Positions 17,059 through 25,822 are shown, counted from the first letter of the stretch. The stretch is DNA of 43,448 nucleotides from Solidesulfovibrio sp. (GCF_029978005.1 NZ_JARKOZ010000085.1:1-43448), one strand, 5' to 3'. The notes: a model not told the origin generated them from the letters alone. A program made the numbers and translations.

Positions 17059-17241
17059 ATGACCGTACCAGACAAGTCCCTGCGCCCGCCCGGCCCGCAG
17101 GCCCCCTGGCAGGAGTCCCCGGAAGAGCGCGCCCGGCGCATCGACGACCTCAAGCGCCGCGTCCAGTCCGGGACCTACCTCATCCAACGCTACGAAATCA
17201 TCGAGGGCATTCTCGACGCCCTTTCCGCCGACGCCACATAG
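17059..17241 (+). CDS. FlgM-like anti-sigma-28 factor (short form)
   Basis: A 60-residue protein. The C-terminal half (ERARRIDDLKRRVQSGTY then an IIEGILDAL helix) resembles the sigma-28-binding region of FlgM, whose signature is a helix, LKxxVxxGxY, and a second helix. The N-terminal half is Pro-rich and probably unstructured, as in FlgM. A sigma-28 promoter upstream fits the usual feedback logic, where sigma-28 drives its own inhibitor. The start at 17059 was chosen because AAGGA lies 8 bases upstream; an ATG three codons earlier has no such site. The protein is shorter than typical FlgM, so I leave the symbol blank. Confidence 0.65.
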   Translation: MTVPDKSLRPPGPQAPWQESPEERARRIDDLKRRVQSGTYLIQRYEIIEGILDALSADAT

Positions 17242-17260
17242 TCGGTCGTTCTACGACTAT
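17238..17260. terminator. Possible bidirectional terminator between convergent genes
   Basis: ATAGTCG and CGACTAT form a 7-bp stem around a 9-base loop. It spans both stop codons. There is no T-run, so termination is a guess from the position. Confidence 0.3.
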
Positions 17261-18132
17261 TCCGCGCCCTTCGCTTTCGCGCCCTCTACGGTTGCCGCGG
17301 CGTCCGCCACGGTCCAGGGCGGCGCATCGCCCGCTTCGAACTCCGGACAAGACAACTTCACGCAGTGCAGGTAGAGGCCGCCGGCCTCGCCCTGGCCGTA
17401 GAGCGGGTCGCCCACCAGCGGATGCCCGGCAGCGGCCAGGTGGGCCCGTATCTGATGGCGCGCGCCCTTGGCGATGCGGCAGGAGACAAGGCTTGTCCCC
17501 TCCCCGCCTTCCAAGGGCGTGACGGCCGTATGGCGCAACGGATCGGGATCGGATCGGGGCAGGACCCGGGTCTTGGCCCGGTCGGCCGCGTCCAGCCGGA
17601 AATCCGCCACGAAGGGGGCGTCGATGCGCCCGTGGACCACGCACAGGTAGGTCTTTTCCACCCGGCCCGCGTCCTCGACGCGCCGGTAGCGCGCCGCCGC
17701 CTCGGGGGCGAGGGCCACGGGCACGATGCCGCTGGTGAGCTTATCCAGGCGCGAAAGGAGGACCGCCCCGGTCCCGGGGAAAAGGTGCGGCAGCATGGCT
17801 TCCAGGCTCTCGCCGCCGCCGTGGGCGATGGCGGCGCTGTGCAGGCCCGCCGGCTTGGACACGGCCGCGTAGGCCTGGCCGCGAAAAAGGATCGGCACGT
17901 CTTCGGGAGAAAAAAAGTTGGTCGTAGCGGGCGCGGCCAGGGCGGCAAGTTTTTCCCCGGCCCGCAGGCGATAGGCCGCCTCGCGCGGCCGGCCGTCTAC
18001 GAGGGCCCGGCCCGCCTCGATAAGCCGCCGCCGGCCCCGCAGCCCGACCGCCGGCCACAACAGCGCCGTGGCCTTGTCCAGGCGCTCGCCGGCCAAAACC
18101 GCGTCCACCAGGACGTCTTTCCCGTCGTTCAT
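17257..18132 (-). CDS. RluA-family RNA pseudouridine synthase
   Basis: A 291-residue enzyme predicted to isomerise uridine in rRNA or tRNA. An S4-like RNA-binding segment (about 10-65) precedes the catalytic domain. The active-site Asp lies in LLSRLDKLTSGI, followed by KTYLCVVHG and the GARHQIRAHLAAAGHPLVGDPLYG block typical of this family. The target position in RNA cannot be told. No partner genes are obvious. The ribosome site at 18132 is weak. Confidence 0.9.
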   Translation of the reverse strand: MNDGKDVLVDAVLAGERLDKATALLWPAVGLRGRRRLIEAGRALVDGRPREAAYRLRAGEKLAALAAPATTNFFSPEDVPILFRGQAYAAVSKPAGLHSAAIAHGGGESLEAMLPHLFPGTGAVLLSRLDKLTSGIVPVALAPEAAARYRRVEDAGRVEKTYLCVVHGRIDAPFVADFRLDAADRAKTRVLPRSDPDPLRHTAVTPLEGGEGTSLVSCRIAKGARHQIRAHLAAAGHPLVGDPLYGQGEAGGLYLHCVKLSCPEFEAGDAPPWTVADAAATVEGAKAKGAE

Positions 18133-18218
18133 GGCCCAAGCATAGCCGAGCGCCCCCGGAAAGCAACGCCAGAGGAGACGGGCATACCGCCTCCTCGAAT
18201 TACCCGACCCGCAATCAA

Positions 18219-18261
18219 CGGGAGGTCCAGGAGGGACGCGTCCCTCCTGGCCGCCGGAGGC
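18219..18261 (-). repeat. Gene-end hairpin repeat, copy B
   Basis: On the minus strand the core GCCTCCGGCGGCC (18261 to 18249) begins 19 bases after the stop of the TPR gene and leads into a perfect 24-base palindrome at 18227-18250, then GGACC. Confidence 0.75.
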
Positions 18262-18279
18262 TTCCCTTCTACGGTCTTG

Positions 18280-21200
18280 CTAATTGCCGCGTTCGGCCGT
18301 GCGCAGGCGTTTGGCCGTCAGCTCGTAGTTGTCCTTGAAGAGGTTGTCCCGGGGATTGCAGCGAAGCGCCTGCTCGAAAAGGGGCAAGGACTCGGCGGTG
18401 CGGCCGAGCTTGTGCAGGGAGAGCCCCATGTTGTTGTAGGCGGCGCAGAAATCCGGGCAGCCGGCCACCACGGCCTTGTAGCCCTCGATGGCCCCGGCCA
18501 GGTCGCCGCCGCCGCGCCGGGCCTCGGCCGCGTCGAAGGCGGCGGCGCAGGTCGCCCTGGCGTCGCCGGCGGGGCGGCTCGCCTGGGCCAGTCGGCTTTT
18601 GGTCAAGGCGGCGTTGTCGCGGTAGAGCTTTTCCGCGGGCGCGCATTTGACCGCCTCGTCGAACCAGGGCAGGGATTCGGCGGCGTAGCCCAGGAAGAAA
18701 AGCGACGCGCCCACGTTGTTGTAGGCCTGGCAGGCGTCCGGGCAGAGGTTGAGCAGGGACTGGTAGTCGCGGATGGCCCCGGCGTGGTCGCCGCCGGCCC
18801 GTCGGGCGGTCGCCTGGCGGCCGATGGCCTCGCAACGCGCTTGGCGGTCGGCGTCGGCGGCCTTGCCCGCCTGGCCTTCCCGGGCGGCCTGCTCGCGACG
18901 GGCGGCCTCGCGCGTGGCCTGGCCGGCCTCGATGCGCCGTTCGGCATCCCGGGCCTTGGCGGCGAGGCTCCCCGGCAACGGCCCCTTCTCGCGCAGGGCG
19001 CGCATGGCCGCGTCCGCGCCGGCCACGTCCTTTTTACGCAAGAGCGCCTCCACCGCCTCCAGACCCGACGCGGCCTCGGCCTCGGCCCCCTTGCGGGCGG
19101 CGAGAATCTTCTCGCGCCAGCCGGTCACGGCCCCGTGCCCGGGGCGCACGGCCTCGGCCTCGGCCACGGCGTCGAGCGCCAGGTCGAAGCGACGGGCCGA
19201 AAGGTAGTCTCTGGCCCGGTCCAGGGCCTCGGTCACGGCGTCGCGGGCGCGCGTCAGCTTGTCGCGGCGGGCGGCGAGGCCGGCATCGCCCGGCAGAAGG
19301 GCCAGTATGTCGCTCACCGCCAGGATCGCGCCTTCCAGGTCGCCGGCGGCGGCGCGCTTGTCGGCCTCGGCGGCCAGGGCGGCCAGCCGCTTGTCGCGGT
19401 CGAGGCGGTGGGCCAGGGCCCCTTGCAGGGCGGCCAGCCGGGCATGGCGGGGGTTGACCTTGGCTGCCTCGGCCAAGGCGGCGCGGGCTTCGTCGGGCTT
19501 GCCGGCGGCGATGGCCGCCTCGGCCTTCTCCTCGGAGCGCAGCAGGCGCTCCCGGGCCTGGGCGATTTCGCCCCGGGCCCGTGACGCGCCGGGATGTTCG
19601 GGGTCCAGGGCCACGGCCTCGGTCAGGGTGGCGAGCGATGCGTCGGCCTCGCCGGCGTTCCACTGGTCCCTGGCCCTGGCCAGGCGCTCGTCCATGCGCC
19701 AGGCTTTGTCCTTGCGCGCGGCGATGGCCGCCTCGAGCTCGCGCGTGGCCCGAAAGCGCGGATTGACGGCCCGGGCCTCGTCCAGGGCCAGGGCGGCGCT
19801 GTCGAACCGCTTGGCCGAAAGATAGGCGGCGGACTGCTTGAGCGCGGCGAGCAGCCGCTCCCGGTCGGCCACGAGGCGCTCGCGGGCGGCCTTGGCCGCG
19901 GCGTGGCCCGGGTCCAGGGCCAACGCCTCGCCGGTCCTGGCGATGGCCTCGTCCACCTCGCCGGCGTCCCAGCGCTCGCGGGAAAGAGCCAGGAGCTTGG
20001 CCACCCGGTCCAGCACGTCGCGGCGCGCCCCGGCCTCCCGGCGCAGGCCCTCGATGGCCCCGGCCCGGGGATTGACCTTGGCCGCCTCGCCGAGCATGGC
20101 CGCCACTTCGGAAAAATCGTCCACGGCCAGGGCCGCCCCGGCCTTGGCCAGGCAGGAGTCGAGCCGGGCCTTGTCCCGGCCGATGCGCTCAAGGGCCGTA
20201 AGGGCCGGGATGTCCTTGGGATTGCCCCGAGCCGCCTTGCCGGCCACCTCCAGGGCGCGGTCGGGTTCGCCGGCGGTCCAGGCCTCCTCGGCGGCGCGCA
20301 CCAGACGGTCGATCTCCCGGGCCTTGGCCACGGCCGTGTCCAGGGCCTCGCGGGAGACCGTCACGGCGAAGCCGCCCTGCCCCCGGCCCAGGAGCAGGCC
20401 CCGGGAATCGCGCACCTCCAGGGCAGCCTGGCATTCGCCCACGGCGTCCCGGGAAACCGCGATCTCCCGACCGTCCTCTCCGCCGCGCACCCGCGCCCCG
20501 GGGCACAGGCTCCAGCCGTAGGAAAGGGGCGCATGGCCGGGCGGGGGCGAAACCGCCGCCCGCAGCCGCACGTTCTGGCCCACGGCCACGCCGTCGGCGG
20601 CCACCGGCCCCTCGCCGTCGCGCCAGACCGTGGCCGGCGCTTCCAGCAGGCCCTTGTTCTCCACGGTAACCGCATAAGGCTTGGCCGCGACGGAAAGGGA
20701 AGCCGCGCCGAGGTGCGTCTCCTTGCCGCTTCCGGCGGCGGTGGCCGTCACGCGCACGGGCACGGCTCCGGCCGCCATGGGGTAAAAGGTCAGGGAACGC
20801 TCGTCCACGCGCACGAGCCGGGCCGTCTCCGGCAGCGGGTCCCAGCGGAACTCCACGCCGTCGTGGACCGGAAAGTCGCGGATCGAGACCGTGGCCTCCT
20901 CGCCGACCAGGGGCGCGGCCGGACTCACGGCCAGGGCGAAGGCCGGCCGGCCCACGTCCAGGTCCACGGGCTCGGATACGGCGGCCAACCCCCGGGACGG
21001 GCCGGCGCGCGGCACGACCTCGACCCAGACGCGCTGGCGGCCGGGGCGCAGAAAGACCACCGTGTTGGTGAAAGGCCCCTCCTCTTCCAGGAACCGGGCC
21101 CCGGCGTCGCCTTTCCAGCGGCAGACGTACCCGCCCCGGGGCAACTCGCGTTCGCCGTCGAAAATTCTGGCCTCGAAGGAGGCCGCGCCGCCGACGCGCA

Positions 21201-21447
21201 CCGTGCCCTCGGCCGGGGCGCTCTTTTTGAGCTCCACCCGCAGGCCCGGCGCGCCGCCGGACTCGTGGCCGTCGCCGGTCGTCGGCGAACCGGCCTGCTG
21301 CTCCGGGGCGCGCACGGCGGCCAGGGCCGGGCCGGCCGCCCGGGCGGACCCGGCAAGGACGGCCGGACACACGAGCGCGGCCGCCAGGGCGACGACGGCC
21401 AAGGCCCGCCGGGAGCCGGTGAAATATGGAAGGAAATGAATTTTCAC
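18280..21447 (-). CDS. Large exported TPR-repeat protein
   Basis: A 1055-residue protein with a signal peptide (hydrophobic AVVALAAALVCPAVLA, cleavage near residue 35-40). Residues about 80-380 look like two or three immunoglobulin/PKD-like beta domains (WKGDAGARF, FRWDPLPETARL, YGWSLCPGA). From about 400 to the end there are many helical repeats of the type AxxxWxAGExDxALxxxxxAxxLDPxHxxA, then three better TPRs near the C-terminus (GAIRDYQSLLNLCPDACQAYNNVGASLFFLG). TPR arrays mediate protein contacts, so it may be a periplasmic scaffold. GTG at 21447 is taken as the start, with AGGGA upstream. No operon partner is seen. Repeat copy B follows it. Confidence 0.78.
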   Translation of the reverse strand: MKIHFLPYFTGSRRALAVVALAAALVCPAVLAGSARAAGPALAAVRAPEQQAGSPTTGDGHESGGAPGLRVELKKSAPAEGTVRVGGAASFEARIFDGERELPRGGYVCRWKGDAGARFLEEEGPFTNTVVFLRPGRQRVWVEVVPRAGPSRGLAAVSEPVDLDVGRPAFALAVSPAAPLVGEEATVSIRDFPVHDGVEFRWDPLPETARLVRVDERSLTFYPMAAGAVPVRVTATAAGSGKETHLGAASLSVAAKPYAVTVENKGLLEAPATVWRDGEGPVAADGVAVGQNVRLRAAVSPPPGHAPLSYGWSLCPGARVRGGEDGREIAVSRDAVGECQAALEVRDSRGLLLGRGQGGFAVTVSREALDTAVAKAREIDRLVRAAEEAWTAGEPDRALEVAGKAARGNPKDIPALTALERIGRDKARLDSCLAKAGAALAVDDFSEVAAMLGEAAKVNPRAGAIEGLRREAGARRDVLDRVAKLLALSRERWDAGEVDEAIARTGEALALDPGHAAAKAARERLVADRERLLAALKQSAAYLSAKRFDSAALALDEARAVNPRFRATRELEAAIAARKDKAWRMDERLARARDQWNAGEADASLATLTEAVALDPEHPGASRARGEIAQARERLLRSEEKAEAAIAAGKPDEARAALAEAAKVNPRHARLAALQGALAHRLDRDKRLAALAAEADKRAAAGDLEGAILAVSDILALLPGDAGLAARRDKLTRARDAVTEALDRARDYLSARRFDLALDAVAEAEAVRPGHGAVTGWREKILAARKGAEAEAASGLEAVEALLRKKDVAGADAAMRALREKGPLPGSLAAKARDAERRIEAGQATREAARREQAAREGQAGKAADADRQARCEAIGRQATARRAGGDHAGAIRDYQSLLNLCPDACQAYNNVGASLFFLGYAAESLPWFDEAVKCAPAEKLYRDNAALTKSRLAQASRPAGDARATCAAAFDAAEARRGGGDLAGAIEGYKAVVAGCPDFCAAYNNMGLSLHKLGRTAESLPLFEQALRCNPRDNLFKDNYELTAKRLRTAERGN

Positions 21448-21561
21448 GATGTCGCTTCCCTGCGTTTGCCGGGATGAAGCAGCAATCGTGCCAGGAAAAA
21501 ACCGCCGCCCCTCTAAGGGAAGCAGGAAGGCGTCCGAAAAGAACCGGGCAAGGAGACCGTC

Positions 21562-21873
21562 ATGAAAAACGTCATCGCCCGCCTGCAGGACACCCCGGCG
21601 CACGTGCTCGACATCCGCCAGCCCGAACACGCCGCCAGGCTGAGCGAGGCCTTCGCCCGGGAGCGCATGACCGTCCAGGCCGCCCTGGCCGAACTTGCCG
21701 CCATGCGCTTCGCCGACGCCGCCGCCCGCGAGGCCACGGCGCTCGCCACCATGTCCCCCCTGCCCGGCCACGGCCTCATGAACAGAGCCCCCCGCGAGGT
21801 GCTGCGCCTTCGCGCCGCGCTGTTTCTGGTGTCGTGCCATGACCATCGTATGAATTCGGTAAAAGAGAGGTAA
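21562..21873 (+). CDS. Small helical protein of unknown function
   Basis: The 103-residue frame has strong G/C bias at third codon positions, and AGGAGA lies 7 bases before its ATG, so it is very likely real. The protein is Ala- and Arg-rich and mostly helical, with no signal peptide, membrane segment or recognised motif. It is divergent from the TPR gene. The last ten codons are less GC-rich than the rest. Repeat copy C begins 9 bases after the stop. Confidence 0.65.
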   Translation: MKNVIARLQDTPAHVLDIRQPEHAARLSEAFARERMTVQAALAELAAMRFADAAAREATALATMSPLPGHGLMNRAPREVLRLRAALFLVSCHDHRMNSVKER

Positions 21874-21881
21874 TAAAAAAC

Positions 21882-21932
21882 GCCTCCGGCGGCCAGGGAG
21901 AAACTTTTTGGAAAAAGTTTCTCCCTGGACCC
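21882..21932 (+). repeat. Gene-end hairpin repeat, copy C
   Basis: The core GCCTCCGGCGGCC (21882-21894) is followed by a perfect 17-bp stem with a 2-base loop (21893-21928), then GGACCCT. The stem interior here is AT-rich, unlike the other copies, while core and stem base are conserved. Confidence 0.78.
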
Positions 21933-22021
21933 TCTTCAAAAACTTTCAAAGGGGAGGCTGGGGGGATGTTCACAGGAAGCGCCGGAAAGACGGTACGTTA
22001 GCCAGTTCCGCGCCGTGCATG

Positions 22022-22054
22022 AAAAAGCCGCGCCCGAAAGGGACGCGGCTTTTT
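22022..22054. terminator. Bidirectional rho-independent terminator
   Basis: AAAAAGCCGCG pairs with CGCGGCTTTTT, extended by CCC/GGG with one bulged A, around a GAAA loop. T-runs exist on both strands, so it can serve both the small + gene and the minus-strand gene ending at 22174. Confidence 0.85.
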
Positions 22055-22102
22055 GACGTCGAAAGACGGGGCGGCGATGACCAGACTCCTCTGGCCGCCA
22101 TG

Positions 22103-22150
22103 CCCCCTTGAGGGGGTCCAGGGGGCCCCGGCCCCCTGGCCGCCGGAGGC
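22103..22150 (-). repeat. Gene-end hairpin repeat, copy D
   Basis: On the minus strand the core GCCTCCGGCGGCC (22150 to 22138) starts 24 bases after the stop of the DRTGG gene. A 9-bp stem at 22118-22139 and a second stem at 22103-22116 (CCCCCT/AGGGGG type) follow. Confidence 0.75.
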
Positions 22151-22173
22151 GTCTCCCCTACTCAACCAACCGA

Positions 22174-23241
22174 CTATCGCCCGAGGCCGAGCTGTTCCAT
22201 GAGCACGCCGAAGTCGAGGTTGGCGTTGATGAGCTGCGCGCCCTGGCGGATCTTGATCTCGTCGCGCAGCTTGTGGCGCATTAAAAGCGTCTCCATCTTC
22301 TTGGCCACGGTGTAGGTGTCCTCGCGCACCACGATGATGGGGATCTCCAGCACCTCGGAGCGGGTGAGGATGATGTCGTTGGGGTAGAGATTGCCCGTCA
22401 GCACCAGGCAGGGGCTGTCGCCCTCCAGGGCCACCAGGTGCACGTCGGAGCGGTCGCCGCCGACGATGATGGCGGAATTCTTCTGCCGGCGGAAATGCGT
22501 CATGAAGTTCTCCACCTGCATGGTGCCGATGAGGAAGCTCTCCACGATGCGGTCGGCCTTGTGGTGGGCGGAGATGACCTTGCCGCCCAGGCGGTCGGCC
22601 AGGTCGGCCACCTTGATGGCGGCCATGAGCGGGTCCTTGGGGATGACGCCGAGGACCCTTATGCCCCGGTCGCGCAGGAACGGGGCGATGAGGGTGTGGG
22701 TCTCCTCCAGGAAGTTCTGGGCCACATCGTTGAGGATGACGCCGGCCAGGTGGTCGCCGAGCTGCTCGCGCAAAACGAGCAGGTAGTCGTAGTTGAGCTC
22801 CTTGGAGTAGCGGTCGATGACCACGGCCTTGAGCCCGAGCTCGCGCACCACGCGCACGCCGTCGGCGTTGCAGTACTTGCCGGTGTGCATGCCGCCCGAG
22901 CCGCCGACCAGGGTGACGTCCTTGCCGGCCGCCACCTTCTCGTAGGCGTCGCGGATGAGCCCCATGACGTCGCCGGTCTGGTTGCGGAAGGCCTTGACCT
23001 GGAAATCATGGGAGGCGATGATCGGGGTCAGCGTTTCCGGCGCTTCGTCCGTGCGCAGGATGCGCTGGACGTGGTAGGCGTCGTCGTCCCACAGCCGGCC
23101 GTCGATCTCCCGGGGCATGGCCCCCACGGGCTTGAGGTAGCCCACCTTGTAGCCTTCCTTCTGCAAGCGCAGCCCAAGACCCATGACCACCATGTTCTTG
23201 CCGGAATACCCGGCCGTCGCCCCAACATATAATCCAGCCAT
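22174..23241 (-). CDS. BioD/Pta N-terminal-like P-loop protein with DRTGG domain
   Basis: A 355-residue protein resembling the N-terminal, non-catalytic part of long phosphotransacetylases. The start LYVGATAGYSGKN matches a modified P-loop as in dethiobiotin synthetase-like proteins, and AGVILNDVAQNF and VLGVIPKDPLMAA belong to the same domain. A DRTGG domain covers about 210-320. Proteins like this may sense nucleotides or regulate acetyl-phosphate metabolism, but the exact role is unknown. The start at 23241 has AGGAGGAAGG before it. Copy D of the repeat and a terminator follow the stop. Confidence 0.85.
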   Translation of the reverse strand: MAGLYVGATAGYSGKNMVVMGLGLRLQKEGYKVGYLKPVGAMPREIDGRLWDDDAYHVQRILRTDEAPETLTPIIASHDFQVKAFRNQTGDVMGLIRDAYEKVAAGKDVTLVGGSGGMHTGKYCNADGVRVVRELGLKAVVIDRYSKELNYDYLLVLREQLGDHLAGVILNDVAQNFLEETHTLIAPFLRDRGIRVLGVIPKDPLMAAIKVADLADRLGGKVISAHHKADRIVESFLIGTMQVENFMTHFRRQKNSAIIVGGDRSDVHLVALEGDSPCLVLTGNLYPNDIILTRSEVLEIPIIVVREDTYTVAKKMETLLMRHKLRDEIKIRQGAQLINANLDFGVLMEQLGLGR

Positions 23242-23466
23242 GGTGCCTTCCTCCTGTGGCTGCCCGGGAAACGCCGTCCGCCGCCGTGGCGTCCTCGGCA
23301 TAAAATGCCCGCACCGGCCGGGATAATCAAGCCAATTGCCGGCGCGGGAGGGAAAAACACGCCGCCCGGTCCCCTGGAACTTGGAATCCCGAGTCAAAAG
23401 GACTAGAACCGGCAGCACCGCCGACAGACGGCCCACCGGCCGCCGGGCGGGCCTGGAGCATGCCTC

Positions 23467-24189
23467 ATGTCCGATGATCTCGCCGCCGTGGCCGACACCC
23501 TCGGCTACGCCTTCGCCAGGCCGGAGCTTTTGGCCACGGCGCTCACCCACAGTTCCTGGGCCAACGAGCGCGGCGACGCCGCCGGCCACAACGAACGCCT
23601 GGAGTTTTTGGGCGACGCGGTGCTCGAGCTGTGCGTGTCCGAGGAGCTTTTCGCCCGCTATCCCGAGGCCCCGGAAGGGGAACTCACGCTTCTGCGCTCC
23701 CAGCTCGTCAACGAGTCGAGCCTGGCCGCCATGGCCCTGGCCCTGGGCCTGGACGCGCACGTGCGGTTGGGAAAGGGAGAGGAGAACCAGGGCGGCCGGA
23801 CGCGGCCGGCCCTTTTGAGCGACGCCTTCGAGGCCGTGGTGGGGGCGCTGTTCCTGGACGGCGGCTATGCGGCGGCCAGGCTCTTCGTGGCCGAGACGTT
23901 TTGCGACGTCTGGCCGGCCAGGCCCCTGGCGCCCAAGAGCAAGGACTTCAAGAGCCGGCTGCAGGAATATACCCAGAAGACGCACAAGGCCCGCCCCGTG
24001 TACGCGCTGCTCGGCAGCGACGGCCCGGAGCACGACAAGCGTTTTCGCGTGCGGCTGACCCTGCCCGACGGCCACACGCTCACGGCCGTGGACAAGAGCG
24101 TGAAGAAGGCGGAGCAACTGGCGGCCCGCCTGGCCCTGGAATCCCTGGCCGCGCTCGCGGGCCGGGATTGCGGCGAAGGGGCTTGCTGA
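23467..24189 (+). CDS. rnc: Ribonuclease III
   Basis: The 240-residue protein cleaves double-stranded RNA in rRNA maturation and mRNA turnover. The signature [15 protein letters not shown] (residues 41-55) and the second acidic motif [16 protein letters not shown] carry the catalytic carboxylates. The C-terminal double-stranded RNA-binding domain (about 160-230) has [10 protein letters not shown] and [13 protein letters not shown]. Length and order are normal. It is divergent from the DRTGG gene and followed by a strong terminator. Confidence 0.95.
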   Translation: MSDDLAAVADTLGYAFARPELLATALTHSSWANERGDAAGHNERLEFLGDAVLELCVSEELFARYPEAPEGELTLLRSQLVNESSLAAMALALGLDAHVRLGKGEENQGGRTRPALLSDAFEAVVGALFLDGGYAAARLFVAETFCDVWPARPLAPKSKDFKSRLQEYTQKTHKARPVYALLGSDGPEHDKRFRVRLTLPDGHTLTAVDKSVKKAEQLAARLALESLAALAGRDCGEGAC

Positions 24190-24270
24190 AGGGGCGTTCC
24201 CGGACAACGCCGCCGCCCGCGGCAGGCGCAGAACCCGTCAAAATCCCGTCTACCGGGGCCGAGCCCTTTC

Positions 24271-24317
24271 GGACCAGGGAGGGACCGGCTCCGCGGTCCC
24301 CGCCTCCCTGGTCCTTT
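24271..24317 (+). terminator. Terminator after rnc
   Basis: GGACCAGGGAG (24271-24281) pairs with CTCCCTGGTCC (24304-24314). An inner GGACCG/CGGTCC stem sits within it, and TTTCTC follows. It may also help end the minus-strand flagellin transcript. Confidence 0.75.
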
Positions 24318-24342
24318 CTCATAACCCACCGATGCCTTGCGC

Positions 24343-25236
24343 TTAACCGCTGATGAGCTGCATGGCCATCTTCGGCAGCGAGTTGGCCTGGGAAAGCATG
24401 GCCACGGCCGACTGGGTGAGGATCTGCTGGCGCACGAACTCGGTCATTTCGTTGGCCACGTCCACGTCGGAAATCTGCGATTCGGCGGACTGGAGGTTCT
24501 CGGCCTGGATCTGCAGGTTGGAGATGGTGTTCTCCAGCCGGTTCTGCAGGGCGCCCAGGTTGGCGCGGATCTTGTCCTTGGACACGATGGCCTGGGTGAT
24601 GGCGTCCAGGGCCTCCTGGGCCAGCTGCTGGGTGGAGATGCTGCGGCCGGACTTGCCCGCGCCGGCAGCCATGCCCACGCCCAGGGCCGAGGCCGTGGAG
24701 TTGCCGATCTGGACGTAGTAGTAGTCCTCGGCGCTGCTGTTGCCGGTGCCGAAGTGCACCTTGAGCTTGCCGGACGGGGTCAGGGTGTTGCCGGTGTGCG
24801 TGTCGCTCGAAAGATTGCCGTTGAGCAGATAGATGCCGTTGAAGTCCGTGGCCATGGCGATACGGGTGATTTCCGAGGCCATGGCCTGGTATTCCGAATC
24901 GATGATGAGGCGCTGGTCCGAGGTGTAGGTGCCGGTGGCCGCCTGTTCGGCCAGTTCCTTCATGCGGATGAGCTTTTCGTCCACGACCTGGAGCGCGCCG
25001 TCCGCCGTCTGGATCATGGAGATGGCGTCGTTGGCGTTGCGCACGCCCGGGTTGATGGAAGCGATGTCGGACCGCATGAGCTCGCGAATGGCCAGGCCGG
25101 CGGCGTCGTCGGCGGCGGTGTTGATGCGCAGGCCCGAAGACAGACGTTGCGTCGATGTGCCCAGAGCGCTGTAGGAATTGGACAGGTTCCTGGCGGCGTT
25201 GGCGGCCATCATGTTGTGATTGATCACGAGAGACAT
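24343..25236 (-). CDS. fliC: Flagellin
   Basis: The 297-residue filament subunit begins MSLVINHNMMAANAARNLS and has the RLSSGLRINTAADDAAGLAI motif of the D0/D1 region. The C-terminal coil (NLGALQNRLENTISNLQIQAENLQSAESQISDVDVANEM) ends in LSQANSLPKMAMQLISG. The central variable part is short, so the filament surface is simple. It is secreted by the flagellar type III system. AAGGAGG lies 8 bases before the ATG. A sigma-28 promoter lies at 25428-25454 and a second one further upstream. Confidence 0.96.
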   Translation of the reverse strand: MSLVINHNMMAANAARNLSNSYSALGTSTQRLSSGLRINTAADDAAGLAIRELMRSDIASINPGVRNANDAISMIQTADGALQVVDEKLIRMKELAEQAATGTYTSDQRLIIDSEYQAMASEITRIAMATDFNGIYLLNGNLSSDTHTGNTLTPSGKLKVHFGTGNSSAEDYYYVQIGNSTASALGVGMAAGAGKSGRSISTQQLAQEALDAITQAIVSKDKIRANLGALQNRLENTISNLQIQAENLQSAESQISDVDVANEMTEFVRQQILTQSAVAMLSQANSLPKMAMQLISG

Positions 25237-25397
25237 GGCTTTTCCTCCTTGAAAAGTGTGTGCATCCAGCTAGTTGCCCATGAAGGCGAGGAGCTCGCCG
25301 GCGGCATGGGGTAGACGTTGATGCTGCTAGTGGCTTTCGCCGGCCTGCTCCGTAAAAGTGACATGTTCAGTACTTTCCTGCCTCAGCCGGTGTCTTG

Positions 25398-25417
25398 CAG
25401 TCGCCTTTTGGTGACTG
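25398..25417 (-). other. Hairpin at the 5' end of the flagellin leader
   Basis: CAGTC-CC and GG-GACTG form a short stem just after the expected transcription start. The leader is about 180 bases long. A 5' hairpin could stabilise the abundant flagellin mRNA. Confidence 0.4.
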
Positions 25418-25427
25418 CTTGCCCCCC

Positions 25428-25454
25428 CTATCGGCCTTCCTGGAAAACCCTTTA
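25428..25454 (-). promoter_or_regulatory. Sigma-28 promoter P1 of flagellin
   Basis: TAAAGGGT, 11 bases and GCCGATAG on the minus strand, a near-exact match to TAAAGTTT-N11-GCCGATAA. A/T tracts at 25471-25488 directly upstream could act as an UP element. Confidence 0.85.
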
Positions 25455-25481
25455 GAAGAAAATGCAGAGAAATTTTTTTTG

Positions 25482-25619
25482 AAAAAAACAATTCATTGGA
25501 AAAACAGCCGTAGCAAGCCGCTTTCCGTTGGCAGTGGCTTGGAGAAATCGGCAATGATTTGAGGGAAACTGTGGCTGTTGCGGATGAATTGCATGGAAGG
25601 TCGATACGACGCCCTGTCG
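25482..25619 (-). ncRNA. Possible small RNA between two sigma-28 promoters
   Basis: A transcript from promoter P2 would cover this stretch, which contains an 8-bp stem with one mismatch near 25516-25541 and ends in a run of seven T residues. No frame with a ribosome site is visible. It may instead just be a longer flagellin leader. Confidence 0.25.
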
Positions 25620-25625
25620 TGGCTC

Positions 25626-25652
25626 TTATCGTCCGCCTTGAAAATCCCTTTA
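25626..25652 (-). promoter_or_regulatory. Second sigma-28 promoter (P2) upstream of flagellin
   Basis: TAAAGGGA, 11 bases and GACGATAA on the minus strand. The -10 has one change from consensus and spacing is ideal. It lies 198 bases upstream of P1 in the same direction. Confidence 0.6.
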
Positions 25653-25793
25653 GACGGTTTGCGGAAAAAATCATCCGAGGTAAAAACGCATGCACCCGGC
25701 GCGCAAACCGCCGCCGCAGCGGGCGGCGACACGCCGGCAAGACCGTCCGGCCGCCGGCTCACGGGCTCGTCGACGGGCACGTTTGCCTGCGTC

Positions 25794-25822
25794 TTGTGGA
25801 GCAATGTGAAGTATGCCATAGT
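25794..25822 (+). promoter_or_regulatory. Weak sigma-70 type promoter for the tup operon
   Basis: TTGTGG, 17 bases and CATAGT. Just downstream, CGTTATGT at 25826-25833 resembles a ModE-type half-site and would overlap the transcription start, as expected for repression by tungstate or molybdate. The operator idea is inference. Confidence 0.35.

Noticed and set aside
25237-25363. Out-of-frame upstream ORF (ATGTCACTTTTACGG...) in the flagellin leader
   Set aside because: No ribosome site, and the frame overlaps the flagellin start without a stop nearby; chance is likely.
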